50,197 bases of DNA from Actinomadura sp. BRA 177 (GCF_013372625.1 NZ_JABXFD010000534.1:1-50197); one strand, 5' to 3'; positions 7,866-16,558 are shown, counted from the first letter of the stretch. The notes: a model not told the origin generated them from the sequence alone. Made by a program: numbers and translations.

Positions 7866-8360
7866 ATGGAAAACACGAAACTGGTCGGCTCGACGGCCGA
7901 CGAATGGCTGTGGTCGTCGGGAAGGATGCGCTGGCGTCGGGTGTACGCGGGACGTGCCGATCAGGTCCGGGCGGCAAGGGCGTTCGCCGAGGCTCTGTTC
8001 GTGGGCATGCCCTGCGTGGACATCGTCGCGCTGGCCGTCGGCGAACTGGCCGCGAACGCGGTCCGGCACACGCGCTCCGGGGAGGGCGGTGACGGCTGGT
8101 TCGGGCTCGAGATCGTCTGCGAGAACCCGGTCTACGTCGCCGTCACCGACATGGGAGGCCACGGAATCCCGACCGTTCTGCCGGAGGGGTACGGCGGCTC
8201 CTACAGCGAGGGAGGCCGGGGACTTCGGATGCTGTACGAGCTCGCGCTCATGTTCGGCATGCACGGCAGCAGCACCCTCGGACACACCGTCTGGGTCGAC
8301 ATCGACCTCAACCGCAAGCTGGAGGCCGACCCGCAGGCATCGGTCCACCTGGTGTCATAG
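7866..8360 (+). CDS. RsbW-like ATP-binding protein (HATPase_c anti-sigma/regulatory kinase family)
   Basis: The product is 164 aa. The GHKL-type ATP-binding Bergerat fold is shown by the N-box ELAANAVRHT near residue 65, VTDMGG (G1 box) near 100 and GGRGLRMLYELA (G2/lid) near 120. A final beta strand follows (GHTVWVDIDL). Such single-domain actinomycete proteins are typically anti-sigma-factor kinases or their relatives, and no partner anti-anti-sigma gene is adjacent. ATG 7866 is selected because AAAGGAGG lies a few bases upstream; an in-frame start at 7812 would place that site inside the gene. It follows the CYTH gene divergently across 242 bp and ends in a strong hairpin. Confidence 0.88.
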   Translation: MENTKLVGSTADEWLWSSGRMRWRRVYAGRADQVRAARAFAEALFVGMPCVDIVALAVGELAANAVRHTRSGEGGDGWFGLEIVCENPVYVAVTDMGGHGIPTVLPEGYGGSYSEGGRGLRMLYELALMFGMHGSSTLGHTVWVDIDLNRKLEADPQASVHLVS

Positions 8361-8362
8361 GG

Positions 8363-8395
8363 AGGGTCCAGCCTGCAGCTATCAGGCTGGACCCT
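8363..8395 (+). terminator. Perfect 13-bp hairpin after the RsbW-like gene
   Basis: The arms AGGGTCCAGCCTG (8363-8375) and CAGGCTGGACCCT (8383-8395) are perfectly complementary around a 7-nt loop, starting 3 nt after the stop codon. No long T-tract follows, as is usual for actinomycete terminators. Confidence 0.8.
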
Positions 8396-8429
8396 CGCGC
8401 CAAGGATAGTCAGCTCGCGTGAGGCGGCT

Positions 8430-8459
8430 CCGTCTCTGCCCGGCTTCGGGCAGAGACGG
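8430..8459. terminator. Second perfect 13-bp hairpin with GCTT loop
   Basis: The arms CCGTCTCTGCCCG (8430-8442) and CGGGCAGAGACGG (8447-8459) enclose a 4-nt loop. It lies 35 nt after the first hairpin. It may be a tandem terminator or a structured relic at the edge of the mobile element. Confidence 0.65.
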
Positions 8460-9123
8460 GCCGCCGTTCTATCTGGGTGGCAAGATCGTCAACGGCAGAG
8501 AGCTTCTGGCCCCTTCTGCTGGACCTTCATTTGCCCCTTCTCCTGGACCTTCACGTTATGAAGAGAAGCCCCGAGCTTAGGCGTAAGTGCAGGTTGGGTC
8601 GCTTCCGTGCAGTGTGAAGCGCTCCCGACTCGTCCCTACAGACGACCAGTAGTAGTTGCGCGCGTGTGGTGGTGGGTGGCTGCGGTTTGAGGCTGACCCT
8701 TGGCCTACCTATTTCGCGTGCCGGAGTCTCCACGTGCCGGCCAGTTGAAGGCCGACCCCTCTCGTGCACCGAGCGCGGCGCGATGGCTACCACTGAGGTT
8801 GCGCTACGTGAGTCTGCCCGGAATGACCCGTCCAGACTCACCCGTCGAACACGGCCCGGACGCTGAAGGTGACCCCCTTTTAGGCAGCCGAACGGCGTCG
8901 CCGAGGGGTTTCAGTCAAGTCATTCGTCGTGCCCGATCGGTAAATATTTCGCCGGTTGTGAATGTTAGGCAAGCCTCTCCAGCCGTTTTGGTGACGTAAT
9001 TTGTTGGCCGGTCGTCTTGAGGTCGGCGCTATATCGAGTGACGGTGGTGTTGCAACAGAAAAGCACGCCACGGAAACCCGGTAGCGGGAATGTTGCCGGG
9101 CGTCATCGAAAAGGAGCCATGAA
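8460..9123. other. Long non-coding stretch before the mobile-element module
   Basis: About 660 bp without a convincing gene; short ORFs on both strands lack actinomycete codon bias. It contains the direct repeats at 8509-8553. It ends in a more AT-rich segment (8930-9060) that probably carries the promoter of the gene at 9124, with AAAAGGAG as ribosome-binding site. It is a plausible place for the left junction of the element, but I saw no convincing repeat of the right junction. Confidence 0.4.
8509..8553 (+). repeat. Two near-identical 21-bp direct repeats
   Basis: The unit GCCCCTTCTGCTGGACCTTC plus one A occurs at 8509-8529 and again, with one substitution, at 8533-8553. Three bases separate the copies. 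The pair lies in a non-coding stretch between the RsbW-like gene and the mobile-element genes. Its role is unknown. Confidence 0.6.
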
Positions 9124-10074
9124 ATGGCAGCGAACACCATCACCGTCAACGCCACCGCGACCGACGCCCAGGTTCCCGCTACGGCCCCTGTCACCGCCCC
9201 GACCGCCCCGACTACCCCTGCCGTCCCTACGGACGTCAGCGGGGACGGTGCGGCCGTGTTCGGCGCGGTGGCCGCTACCCCCGGTGTGACCGTCCCCGTC
9301 CTGGCCACCGCGACCGGTCTGACGCGGGCGGTGGTGAAGGACGCCCTCACGGCACTCGTGGCGGCGGGTCACGTCACGCGGACGCCCGGCGCGAAGGGCG
9401 CCAACACCGACACTTGGGCGCCGGTCCCCGTCGCCTCGTCGGACGGCACCGCCGCCGAGGCCACGGCGGGTGTGTCGGCTGACACGATCGCAGCGGCGAT
9501 GAAGATCATGCAGGACGAGGCCGACCGACGGGCGGTCGCTGAGGCCGACCTGCAGAAGGCGATCGCCGACGAGGAGGCCCGGCGGGCGCAAGCGGTGGCC
9601 GAACTGGCGCGGCGTCAGACGGCCGAGGCCACCCGGCGGGCCCTGTCGGACCTGATCACGGCGGCCACGACCGCCTACGCGGCGGTGGCCGCTGAGGACG
9701 ACGACGCCATGACCGCCGGACTGGACCGGGTGTACGCGGCCACCGCCGAGGTTCGCCGCGCCACCAAGACCACCGTCCGCAGCACGGGGATGCCCGCCGG
9801 TAGCGGCAACGGCAACCGGAACGGAGGGCACCGGGCGACGCCGCGCCCCCTGCGCCCCGAGGTGATCGCCCACCTGTCCGCCCACCCGGACACCGACTTC
9901 ACGCCCGGTGAGATCGGACGGGTACTGGAGCGGTCGTCCGGGGCGGTCGCCAACGCCCTGGCCACTATGGCCGAGCGCGGTGAGGCGGTCATGACGTCGG
10001 AGAAGCCGGTCCGCTACCGGTCCGCCGCCCCCGTGGCCGACGGCGGGGGCGAGTCCGGTGACGTGACCGCCTGA
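9124..10074 (+). CDS. Winged-helix/coiled-coil protein of the mobile element
   Basis: The protein has 316 aa. A low-complexity Thr/Pro/Ala leader (residues 1-40) is followed by a winged-helix-like segment (GVTVPVLATATGLTRAVVKDALTALVAAGHV cut here into its helices, residues 55-90). A charged Ala/Glu/Arg helix (about 120-180: KIMQDEADRRAVAEADLQKA and beyond) has coiled-coil character. A second helix-turn-helix-like module follows near residues 250-300 (DFTPGEIGRVLERSSGAVAN, LATMAERGEAV). Two DNA-binding ends joined by a coiled coil suggest a DNA-bridging or partition/regulatory role. No relaxase or replication-initiator motif is present. The start follows AAAAGGAG. It converges on the replication-relaxation gene across a 277-bp spacer holding strong hairpins. 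Confidence 0.75.
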   Translation: MAANTITVNATATDAQVPATAPVTAPTAPTTPAVPTDVSGDGAAVFGAVAATPGVTVPVLATATGLTRAVVKDALTALVAAGHVTRTPGAKGANTDTWAPVPVASSDGTAAEATAGVSADTIAAAMKIMQDEADRRAVAEADLQKAIADEEARRAQAVAELARRQTAEATRRALSDLITAATTAYAAVAAEDDDAMTAGLDRVYAATAEVRRATKTTVRSTGMPAGSGNGNRNGGHRATPRPLRPEVIAHLSAHPDTDFTPGEIGRVLERSSGAVANALATMAERGEAVMTSEKPVRYRSAAPVADGGGESGDVTA

Positions 10075-10114
10075 CGTGCCCGCCGGGCGGTTGCGCCTGG
10101 CGGGGGGTAGGCGA

Positions 10115-10150
10115 CGGTGGCGTTCCCCCGGTCACGGGTGAACGCCACCG
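10115..10150. terminator. Long hairpin between convergent genes
   Basis: The arms CGGTGGCGTTC (10115-10125) and GAACGCCACCG (10140-10150) are perfectly complementary. The loop itself forms a 4-bp CCCG/CGGG stem around GTCA. A T-rich tract (TTGTCTTG) follows on the plus strand. It is suited to bidirectional termination between the two convergent genes. Confidence 0.75.
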
Positions 10151-10195
10151 TTGTCTTGCTCCTATGGGTGTCTCGTCGTCCGGTGGTGCGGTGCC

Positions 10196-10223
10196 CACCA
10201 CGGCGGCGCGCGCCGCCGTGGTG
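10196..10223. repeat. 28-bp perfect GC palindrome
   Basis: The arms CACCACGGCGGCG and CGCCGCCGTGGTG flank a central CG, giving a perfect palindrome 45 bp beyond the first hairpin and inside the same spacer. It could be a second terminator for the minus-strand operon. It could also be a protein-binding or replication/transfer site of the element. Confidence 0.7.
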
Positions 10224-10351
10224 ACCGTTGGCGGGCCGGACGGCGGCGTGGTGGCACATGGGACCGGGCGGCCGTGATGCGGCGCGTAGGGGCGACCATG
10301 GGGCGGTGGTGGCCGCCCCACGTCCGGGCCGCTACGGACGGGCGGTGGCGG

Positions 10352-11245
10352 TCACATGGTGAATTCCCACGCGTCGGCCAGCGTGGCCAGGCGTTGACGG
10401 GGACCGGTGATCCCGGCAGGTAGCCAGACGGCCCCGGCGGGGCCTTCACCCGAGGTGGTGGGCGTGTGGACGGCGGTGGCGACCGGGACTCCCGGGACGC
10501 CGAGGAGCCTGCGCAGGTTCGCCTCACGGGCGGCGCTGGGCAGCCAGAACAGGACGGGCGTGGTCGATCCCGTCTCGCGGGCGAGCGCGGTGTAGCCGTT
10601 GAGTTTGGCGGCGACGCGGGCGAGGCGTTCGGTACCCGTGTCGTGTTCGAGGAAGAAGGCGACCTCGGCCGGCGAGCAGTGCCTTCGAGGTTCGCTCCAT
10701 CGGCCGAAGGCGTCCGGGCGGGCGTGGTCGCCCCATTGTGAGATGCATCGGCGTTCCGGGAGCCACTGGACCAGGCGCGTACCGGCGTCTCGGTTGCGGG
10801 CGTAGGCGCGGAGGCGAACGAAGAAGTCGTTGACGCCGACTTGGTGGCCGAGCCGTGGTGAGACGGCGATGCCCATGACGGTCTCATGCCGGTAGCCCAG
10901 CTCCCGCAGACTGACGCCCTGCTCTACGGCCAGCACGTGGGCGCCTGCGGGACCGAGAACCCAGTGTTTGGCGGCCGTCCCGTTCGGGATCCACGGCCGG
11001 AACGACGACAGCGTGTGCAACTCGTGGAGTTGGCGAAGCCGCTGGTGGGTGCGTTCGGACGTCCGGAAGAACAGGGCGGTGATCTGGTCGCTGGTCAGGA
11101 CGCGGTGTTCCCAGAGCAGCCCGAGGAGAGCACGGTCCCGGGTAGTGAGCCGGTGCGCCAGGTCGGCGATCAGTGCGGCCGTCACGCGCGGCGGGTGAGG
11201 CTCGCGCTCGCGGAGCCGATGGGCGGGCTTTGTCGGCTTGGTCAC
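10352..11245 (-). CDS. Replication-relaxation family protein
   Basis: The product is 297 aa. After a charged N-terminus, the segment LTTRDRALLGLLWEHRVLTS, then DQITALFFRTSERTHQRLRQL, is a winged-helix domain typical of the replication-relaxation (Replic_Relax) family. The distal part contains NDFFVRLRAYAR, then PDAFGRW and EVAFFLEHDTGTERL, the PD-(D/E)xK-like strand pattern often seen in this family. Members occur on actinobacterial plasmids and integrative elements and are thought to help replication or transfer; their biochemistry is poorly known. The GTG start at 11245 shares 4 bp with the VirD4-like stop (GTGA), so the two are translationally coupled. Confidence 0.88.
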   Translation of the reverse strand: MTKPTKPAHRLREREPHPPRVTAALIADLAHRLTTRDRALLGLLWEHRVLTSDQITALFFRTSERTHQRLRQLHELHTLSSFRPWIPNGTAAKHWVLGPAGAHVLAVEQGVSLRELGYRHETVMGIAVSPRLGHQVGVNDFFVRLRAYARNRDAGTRLVQWLPERRCISQWGDHARPDAFGRWSEPRRHCSPAEVAFFLEHDTGTERLARVAAKLNGYTALARETGSTTPVLFWLPSAAREANLRRLLGVPGVPVATAVHTPTTSGEGPAGAVWLPAGITGPRQRLATLADAWEFTM

Positions 11246-13905
11246 TCCTCGACCTCCCGGTCATGGTTCGCCTCGGGCGCGTTCAGGCTCACGTCGTCGG
11301 GAGCATCGAAGGCGTCAAGGGACGGTTCGACGAGTGCCCGTGGTCGGGCCGTGGGCGCCATGGCGCCGTTGTCGGCGGGTGTGTACGCCTCCCGCGAGGC
11401 TTGCCTGACGGCCTCGGCACGGCCCGGAATGGGCGGGGGCAAGGGACGGGTCCGCAGTGTGAACGCTGCCATCGGTGCGTCGTTGTGCATGGTGCGGGCG
11501 GCGGCCTGGTACTTGCCCAGGTGGCACAGGTCGTGTTGGGCGACCGTGGGCCCGGTGTGTTCGACCAGGGCGCGGGCGTCTTCGGGTGAGATCGCGAAGT
11601 ACATCTTGTTGCGTGCGTCGGCGGACACGGCGTCGCGCAGGTCGCGGGGAAGCTGCGACAGGTGCTGGTGTGCGATCACCAACGAGAGCCGGTAGGCGCG
11701 GGCCTCGGCGAGGATGTCCGAGACGGAGCCCGGCAGGTTGAGGAAGTTGTGCGCCTCGTCGATATAGGCGACGGCGTCGCGGCGAGCGTGTTCGGGCAGG
11801 TGGGCGCGGGGTGTGATGGCCTGCCAGGTGTGCGCCAGCAGCAGCGACCCCAGTAGGCGCGAGGCGTCCTCGCCGAGCATTCCCTTGGCGGCGCGAGCGA
11901 GGATTAGCCCTCCGCTGTTGAGGATCTCGCCCAGGTCGACGGTGGAGGCCGAGCCCGACAGTGCGTCACGGACGAAGGGACGCATGAGGACGGCCCGGAG
12001 CTTGTTCATGATCGGACCGATCAGAGCGGCGCGTCCGCCGGGTGAGAGTTCGTTGTAGTCGCTCCAGAATCCCTGTAGGAGGGCATCGTGACCGAGTCTG
12101 GCGACGGTGCGGGCGCGGTAGGCCGGATCGGTGAGCAGGGTCGGAACATCGGCGAGACTGGCGTGCGGCCCGTACACCTTGGCCAAGGTCAGGCAGGCCG
12201 AGCGGAGCAGATCGTCCATGCGCGGTCCCCAGTGGGCGGCGAAGCAGCGCCGGAAGGTCGTCACGATGGCCTCGACCGCGAAGTCTCGATCATGCCCTGC
12301 GAGAACGTTGACACAAGGGGGCCGCCCAGGCTGGTCGGGGTCGAAAACCACCGTCTTGCCGATGGCACGCTCGGGCAGCCGTTCCAGCAGGTCGGCGATC
12401 AGGTCTCCTTTCGGGTCGATGACGAGCGCGCCGCGTCCGGCATGGGCGTCGGCGAGAATCTGACCGGCCAGGAAGGTCGACTTGCCGGTGCCGGTTTGGC
12501 CAAGGACGTGCATGTGTTGGCGGGCGTCCGCGACGGTGACAGCGACCGGGCGCGGCGTCCCTGCGTCGCTGTCTCCAAGGATCCGCACTGCTTGGCCGGG
12601 CATGCGGGCGGAGGGCACGGCCGGAGAAGGGAATGACGAACGGGCTCCGGCACGGATGACCCCCGGCGCGTCCAGGTCGTACGGGAGATGGGCGAGCGCG
12701 GCCAACTCGTCCACGTTCAGCAGGTAGCCCCGCCCGAGATGGCGACTCGCCATCCGCCGGCCCGTTGCCAGCAGGCGCCGGGTCTCCAGGTGCTGGTACC
12801 CGGAGGCGAACAGAGCGAAGGACCTGTAGATCTCGTTTGCGCCGTTGTGGAGCATGCCGCGCACCTTGCGCTGAGCGTTCAGCTCGGCGAGGAGCCCTGC
12901 GGTGGTGCCTGCCTTGTCGAGCCGGACCCCGTTCCGGGTGGTGCCTTTGGCGTACCTGATCTCCACCTCGAACCGCGGCTTGCTCGCCTTGGCCAGGATT
13001 GCCTTCACCTGCTGGGCACGCTCGGGATACAACTGAGCGATCTCGCTGGAGGTGAGATGGCCGTGGTTGAGGTCGGCGCCGGGCGTGATGAAGTCGAAGA
13101 ACGCGCCCTGCACGCTTCTGGAACGGCCACCTCGAAGTTGGGCGACGGTCCGGATGGCCCGCCCGGCGCGGCGGCCGGTGCAGGGGCGGGCCAGGATCTG
13201 CACGGCCGCGTAGTCACCTTTCGGGAGTCCCGCCATCGCGCCGAGCAGCGGCCGTAGCGGGTCGGCCTTGTGGTCGATGGCGAGCGGAAGGTCTTCCTTG
13301 TTGCCCAGCGTCAGTCGCCCTCCGGCAGCCTGGGCCTCAATCGGGATTGGTGGTGTGGTGGGCCGGGTGGTGATGGTGGCACCCGGCCAGGCCGCCTGAA
13401 CGGACTTCTCGATCACGTCCGCCGCGATGGTGCCCGGCACCCACACCTGGAAGCGGATGCCGTGCTCGTCGGCCACGTACTCGAACACCAGATGCGGTTG
13501 CCCGAAGACCCAGCGCTTCCATTTGGGGCCGAGTTGCCCGGCCTGATGCTTCCACCATGCCGCGGCGCTGTCGGCCTCAACGTTCGGGGGCACCGCGATC
13601 TCGACCAGCCGTGTGGTGCGCGAGTGGTACCGGTTGCGCCACCGGGTGACCGCAACGCGGGCGCTGGTGACGGTGACCCAGACGGCGAGGACTACGCCGA
13701 TGATCTCCGGGCCGTGCCGGGCGAGCAGGCCGAGCAGCAGCGTGGGCAACTCGGGGAGCAGGTGGACGTGGTCTTCCAGCCACTGGACGAGCGAGTTGGC
13801 GGGCTGGTGCTGTTCGGGTGCGTCGGGCACGTTCAGATGGATCTCCTCCAGAAATGCAGCCGATGTGGACAGTGCCGCGAGGGAGTCGTGGATTCTCGCA
13901 CCCAT
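11242..13905 (-). CDS. VirD4/TraD-like conjugative coupling ATPase
   Basis: The 887-aa protein has a single N-terminal membrane segment (about residues 55-90, IIGVVLAVWVTVTSARVAV). A long alpha/beta region precedes the motor domain, which has Walker A GQTGTGKST near residue 470 and Walker B VAYIDEAHNF near 700. A sensor-like LVIAHQHLSQLP follows. This is the architecture of type IV coupling proteins that pump DNA in conjugation. The ATG at 13905 lacks a good ribosome-binding site, whereas GGAGGAG lies before a GTG at 13830, so the true start may be 25 residues later. No relaxase, VirB4 or other secretion genes are in the window. The element is therefore probably mobilisable or uses a FtsK/TraB-independent minimal machinery. 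Confidence 0.88.
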   Translation of the reverse strand: MGARIHDSLAALSTSAAFLEEIHLNVPDAPEQHQPANSLVQWLEDHVHLLPELPTLLLGLLARHGPEIIGVVLAVWVTVTSARVAVTRWRNRYHSRTTRLVEIAVPPNVEADSAAAWWKHQAGQLGPKWKRWVFGQPHLVFEYVADEHGIRFQVWVPGTIAADVIEKSVQAAWPGATITTRPTTPPIPIEAQAAGGRLTLGNKEDLPLAIDHKADPLRPLLGAMAGLPKGDYAAVQILARPCTGRRAGRAIRTVAQLRGGRSRSVQGAFFDFITPGADLNHGHLTSSEIAQLYPERAQQVKAILAKASKPRFEVEIRYAKGTTRNGVRLDKAGTTAGLLAELNAQRKVRGMLHNGANEIYRSFALFASGYQHLETRRLLATGRRMASRHLGRGYLLNVDELAALAHLPYDLDAPGVIRAGARSSFPSPAVPSARMPGQAVRILGDSDAGTPRPVAVTVADARQHMHVLGQTGTGKSTFLAGQILADAHAGRGALVIDPKGDLIADLLERLPERAIGKTVVFDPDQPGRPPCVNVLAGHDRDFAVEAIVTTFRRCFAAHWGPRMDDLLRSACLTLAKVYGPHASLADVPTLLTDPAYRARTVARLGHDALLQGFWSDYNELSPGGRAALIGPIMNKLRAVLMRPFVRDALSGSASTVDLGEILNSGGLILARAAKGMLGEDASRLLGSLLLAHTWQAITPRAHLPEHARRDAVAYIDEAHNFLNLPGSVSDILAEARAYRLSLVIAHQHLSQLPRDLRDAVSADARNKMYFAISPEDARALVEHTGPTVAQHDLCHLGKYQAAARTMHNDAPMAAFTLRTRPLPPPIPGRAEAVRQASREAYTPADNGAMAPTARPRALVEPSLDAFDAPDDVSLNAPEANHDREVEE

Positions 13906-14402
13906 AAAGCACCGGTGTGGAGCGCGAAATTCGCCCCGAGGTCGAGAGAAATTACTGAGACTTGATCGAATAAAATGTCCAAGGTCACGCTGGCTGAATT
14001 ATGGCTACCGTGCGTTGGTTTTGACCCTCCTTGGCCTTGATGTGCGTGCGCCTTTGTTGTCCTTGCTGGTGTGCGCGCGTTAGCTTGCCTTCCCGGATGA
14101 AGCCGCGTGCAGGTCGTCGGCCGCCTATCGGCCCTTCGCTAAGTAACTGGACCGCTCTGGGGCGCAGATTGGACGCGGCCAACAGTCGTCTTCGCGATGT
14201 TTTTAAGGGGGAGTTTTCTTCTGTCGGACTATGAGTTCTATGTCCGTAAAGGAGGAGGTTGGAAGGCCTGTGGTTCTTTCGTGTGAAGTCCGCGAACCTT
14301 GATCAATTCTTGACGGGTCGAGGCGGCCAAAAACAGGGGTCTCGGCGGTGCTTTATAGGTGAGAGGGGGAACGGGCGCCTGCCGATCCAGGCGGCCCGGC
14401 GC
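13906..14402. promoter_or_regulatory. Divergent non-coding region between transfer and recombinase operons
   Basis: About 500 bp without a supported gene, lower in G+C than its flanks. It must contain the promoters of the minus-strand VirD4/Replic_Relax operon and the plus-strand recombinase operon. A strong GGAGGAGG is present at 14251-14258. The frames that begin near it are very short or open with unlikely sequence, so I do not call a gene. No inverted repeat of note was seen. Confidence 0.4.
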
Positions 14403-14786
14403 ATGACCACGAACCAGCCCGATTCCACGACCAGTCACCCGCGCACGCCTTCACGTACAGGTGATCGCTCGCCGGCAACACGAAGGAGATCGCCTCGTCA
14501 CTCGTCCCGTCGCGTCCATCGCCGTCCGCCAAGTTCGGACTTGAACTCGGCCGCCGAGTCGAGCGTTGATGACCCCCGGCCCGCCACCGGGGCGGACCGT
14601 CCGTCATCCGGCACCCAGCCGGACAACGGGGAAGCGGCAAGCGCGGAGCCTGGCCGGTTGCGACTCGTCGCACCGGCCGAGCCGCCACGCCTCACGCCCT
14701 ACGCGGCTCGCGCGCTTCTGAGTCTCATGCTCGAAGTCAGTGCTCGCCGCACCGCCGATCACAGCGACGAGGAGACCGGCCGATGA
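14403..14786 (+). CDS. Small recombinase-associated protein
   Basis: The 127-aa product has a disordered, Ser/Arg/Pro-rich first 80 residues. It then has the segment RLTPYAARALLSLMLEVSARR near the C-terminus. Short proteins ending in 'LTP.AARALL.LL' directly upstream of serine recombinases are frequent in actinomycetes. The ATG at 14403 (product begins MTTNQPDSTT) is chosen; a longer in-frame ORF from a TTG at 14259 has no properly spaced ribosome-binding site. The stop overlaps the recombinase start as ATGA (14783-14786), so it is translationally coupled. A role as recombination-directionality or accessory factor is possible, but only by position. Confidence 0.6.
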   Translation: MTTNQPDSTTSHPRTPSRTGDRSPATRRRSPRHSSRRVHRRPPSSDLNSAAESSVDDPRPATGADRPSSGTQPDNGEAASAEPGRLRLVAPAEPPRLTPYAARALLSLMLEVSARRTADHSDEETGR

Positions 14787-16558
14787 TCCAGCAACGTTCC
14801 GGGGCGCCGATGCCCCTGCGGTTCGCCTTCTACGGGCGGGTGTCCACCGAGGACAAGCAGGACCCGACCGCATCCAAGGCATGGCAGCTCCGGCGCGCGG
14901 AGACGTTGATCGAGAGCAACGGCGGGCGCATCGTCGTCGAGTACTTCGACGTCGATCGCTCTCGCTCGATCCCCTGGGTACGCCGTCCGGAGGCCAGTCG
15001 GCTGCTGGATGCGCTGAAGAACCCGAACCGGGGCTTTGACGCGGTCGTCATCGGGGAGCCACACCGCGCCTTCTACGGAGGGCAGTACGGTCTGACCTTC
15101 CCCTTGTTCGACCACTACGGCGTCCCGTTGTGGGTTCCGGAGATCGGCGGGGCTATCGACCCCGCCAACGAAGCCCACGACATGATCATGTCCATGTTCG
15201 GAGGCCTGTCCAAGGGGGAGCGCAACCGCGTCCGGACTCGAGTCCGCAGCAGCATGGCCGCCATCGCCGCCACCGAAGGCCGCTACCTCGGCGGCCGTCC
15301 TCCTTACGGCTACAGACTCGTGGACGGTGGGCCGCACCCACACCCAGGGAAGGCGGCCGACGGTAAGCGCCTGTTCAAGCTGGACATCGACCCCGATGCG
15401 GCACCGGTCGTCCAGCGCATCTACTGCGAGTACCTCGGCCTCGATGGCTCACCCGAGAAGGGACTGTTCGCCATCGCCGAAGGATTGACGCGCGACGGCA
15501 TCCCCTGCCCGTCGGCTCACGACCGGGCGCGCAACCAGCACCGGGAGGGACTGGCCTGGGCCAAGAGCGCGGTGAAGACCATCCTGACGAACCCGCGCTA
15601 CACGGGCCATCAAGTCTGGAACCGGCAGCGCAAAGACGAGGTTCTCATCGACGTCAACGACGTCTCCCTCGGCCACATCACCAAACTCCGCTGGAACGAC
15701 CGCGACCAGTGGGTCTACTCCGCCAAGGTCGTCCACCCGGTCATCATCGACAAGAACATCTTCGACCGCATCGAAGGCAAGCTCGCCGCCCGCCGCTGCC
15801 AGACCGGCGGCACCAAGGCCCGCGCTCGTACCAAGCGCGCCTACTCGCTCCGCGGCGTCATGTACTGCGGGCTGTGCGACCGCAAGATGCAGGCCCACAC
15901 CTACAAGGAGTACGTCTACTTCCGGTGCCGCTACCCCGAGGAGTACGCGCTGGCCAACAGGGTCAAGCACCCGCGCAACGTCTTCGTCCGCGAACACCAG
16001 GTCACCGCGCTCGTCGACCCCTGGCTCGCCAAGGTCCTGGCACCGCACCGCATCAGGCAGACGATCGCCGATATCCAAGGCGCTCAGGAGCCGCCGACCA
16101 ACACCGCCGCAATACGAGCCAAGGCCCAGATCGCCGACTGCGAGACCAAACTCGCGCGCCACCGCGCCGCGCTTGAGGCCGGAGCCAACCCGGTGACGAT
16201 CACCCAGTGGATGGCCGAGACCGAGGCCCAGCTCGTCGCCGCACAGGCCGAACTCCGCACGGCCGGTGCCCAGAGACACCAAATCTTGACTGCTCAGCAG
16301 ATCGACGCACTGATCGCCGCACTGGGTGATCTCGTCCGAATGCTCAAGGACGCGAGTCCGGAGGCCCGCCAGGCCGTCTACCAGGCACTCGGCGTCAGGC
16401 TCGTCTACCACCCGGACAAACAAGAAATCCGGGTCGAGGCTAACCTCGACCCGGATCGCGTCGTAACGTCCAACGCCCCGAATTTGGGGAAACGGTACGT
16501 GTCCGAGGGGGGACTTGAACCCCCATGCCCCGTAAAGGGCACTAGCACCTCAAGCTAG
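14783..16558 (+). CDS. Large serine recombinase (integrase of the element)
   Basis: The 591-aa enzyme has an N-terminal resolvase catalytic domain with nucleophile Ser21 in FYGRVSTED and Arg-rich FGGLSKGERNRVRTRVR near residue 145. A recombinase domain follows (GRPPYGYRL, then NPRYTGHQVWNR). A Zn-ribbon (CGLCDRKM, then YFRC, near 360-385) and a coiled-coil (about 440-500) complete the fold. It catalyses integration and excision between att sites through a 5'-phosphoserine link. The last 19 codons (SEGGLEPPCPVKGTSTSS region) are read from the complement of the tRNA-Leu gene. The present C-terminus was therefore created by integration; in the excised circle the gene would end differently. The stop lies at 16556-16558, inside the tRNA. 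Confidence 0.93.
   Translation: MIQQRSGAPMPLRFAFYGRVSTEDKQDPTASKAWQLRRAETLIESNGGRIVVEYFDVDRSRSIPWVRRPEASRLLDALKNPNRGFDAVVIGEPHRAFYGGQYGLTFPLFDHYGVPLWVPEIGGAIDPANEAHDMIMSMFGGLSKGERNRVRTRVRSSMAAIAATEGRYLGGRPPYGYRLVDGGPHPHPGKAADGKRLFKLDIDPDAAPVVQRIYCEYLGLDGSPEKGLFAIAEGLTRDGIPCPSAHDRARNQHREGLAWAKSAVKTILTNPRYTGHQVWNRQRKDEVLIDVNDVSLGHITKLRWNDRDQWVYSAKVVHPVIIDKNIFDRIEGKLAARRCQTGGTKARARTKRAYSLRGVMYCGLCDRKMQAHTYKEYVYFRCRYPEEYALANRVKHPRNVFVREHQVTALVDPWLAKVLAPHRIRQTIADIQGAQEPPTNTAAIRAKAQIADCETKLARHRAALEAGANPVTITQWMAETEAQLVAAQAELRTAGAQRHQILTAQQIDALIAALGDLVRMLKDASPEARQAVYQALGVRLVYHPDKQEIRVEANLDPDRVVTSNAPNLGKRYVSEGGLEPPCPVKGTSTSS
16480..16558. other. Right attachment junction of the integrative element
   Basis: The recombinase frame passes from ordinary coding sequence into the 3' part of a tRNA-Leu gene between about 16,480 and 16,505. 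It stops 58 bases inside the tRNA, so element and chromosome must join here. The exact crossover dinucleotide cannot be set without the left junction or an empty site. Confidence 0.55.

Larger units (their letters stand above)
9124..16558. mobile_element. Integrative (probably mobilisable) element in tRNA-Leu
   Basis: The core consists of a winged-helix/coiled-coil protein, Replic_Relax, a VirD4-like coupling ATPase, a small coupled protein and a large serine recombinase ending in tRNA-Leu. The right end is well supported by the recombinase-tRNA overlap. The left end is not. The accessory genes at 1-8,360 could be cargo of the same element or an older island. No relaxase is visible. Confidence 0.6.

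Noticed and set aside
8551..8841. 96-aa minus-strand ORF in the non-coding stretch
   Set aside because: No ribosome-binding site, no codon bias, no recognisable domain.
8897..8906. CCGAGGGG shared with the tRNA-Leu 3' end, a possible left attachment site
   Set aside because: Only 8 bp match; too short to separate from chance in G+C-rich DNA.
14240..14302. 20-codon ORF starting ATGTCCGTAAAG near a strong GGAGGAGG
   Set aside because: The ribosome-binding-like sequence lies after its start and the peptide is too short to support.
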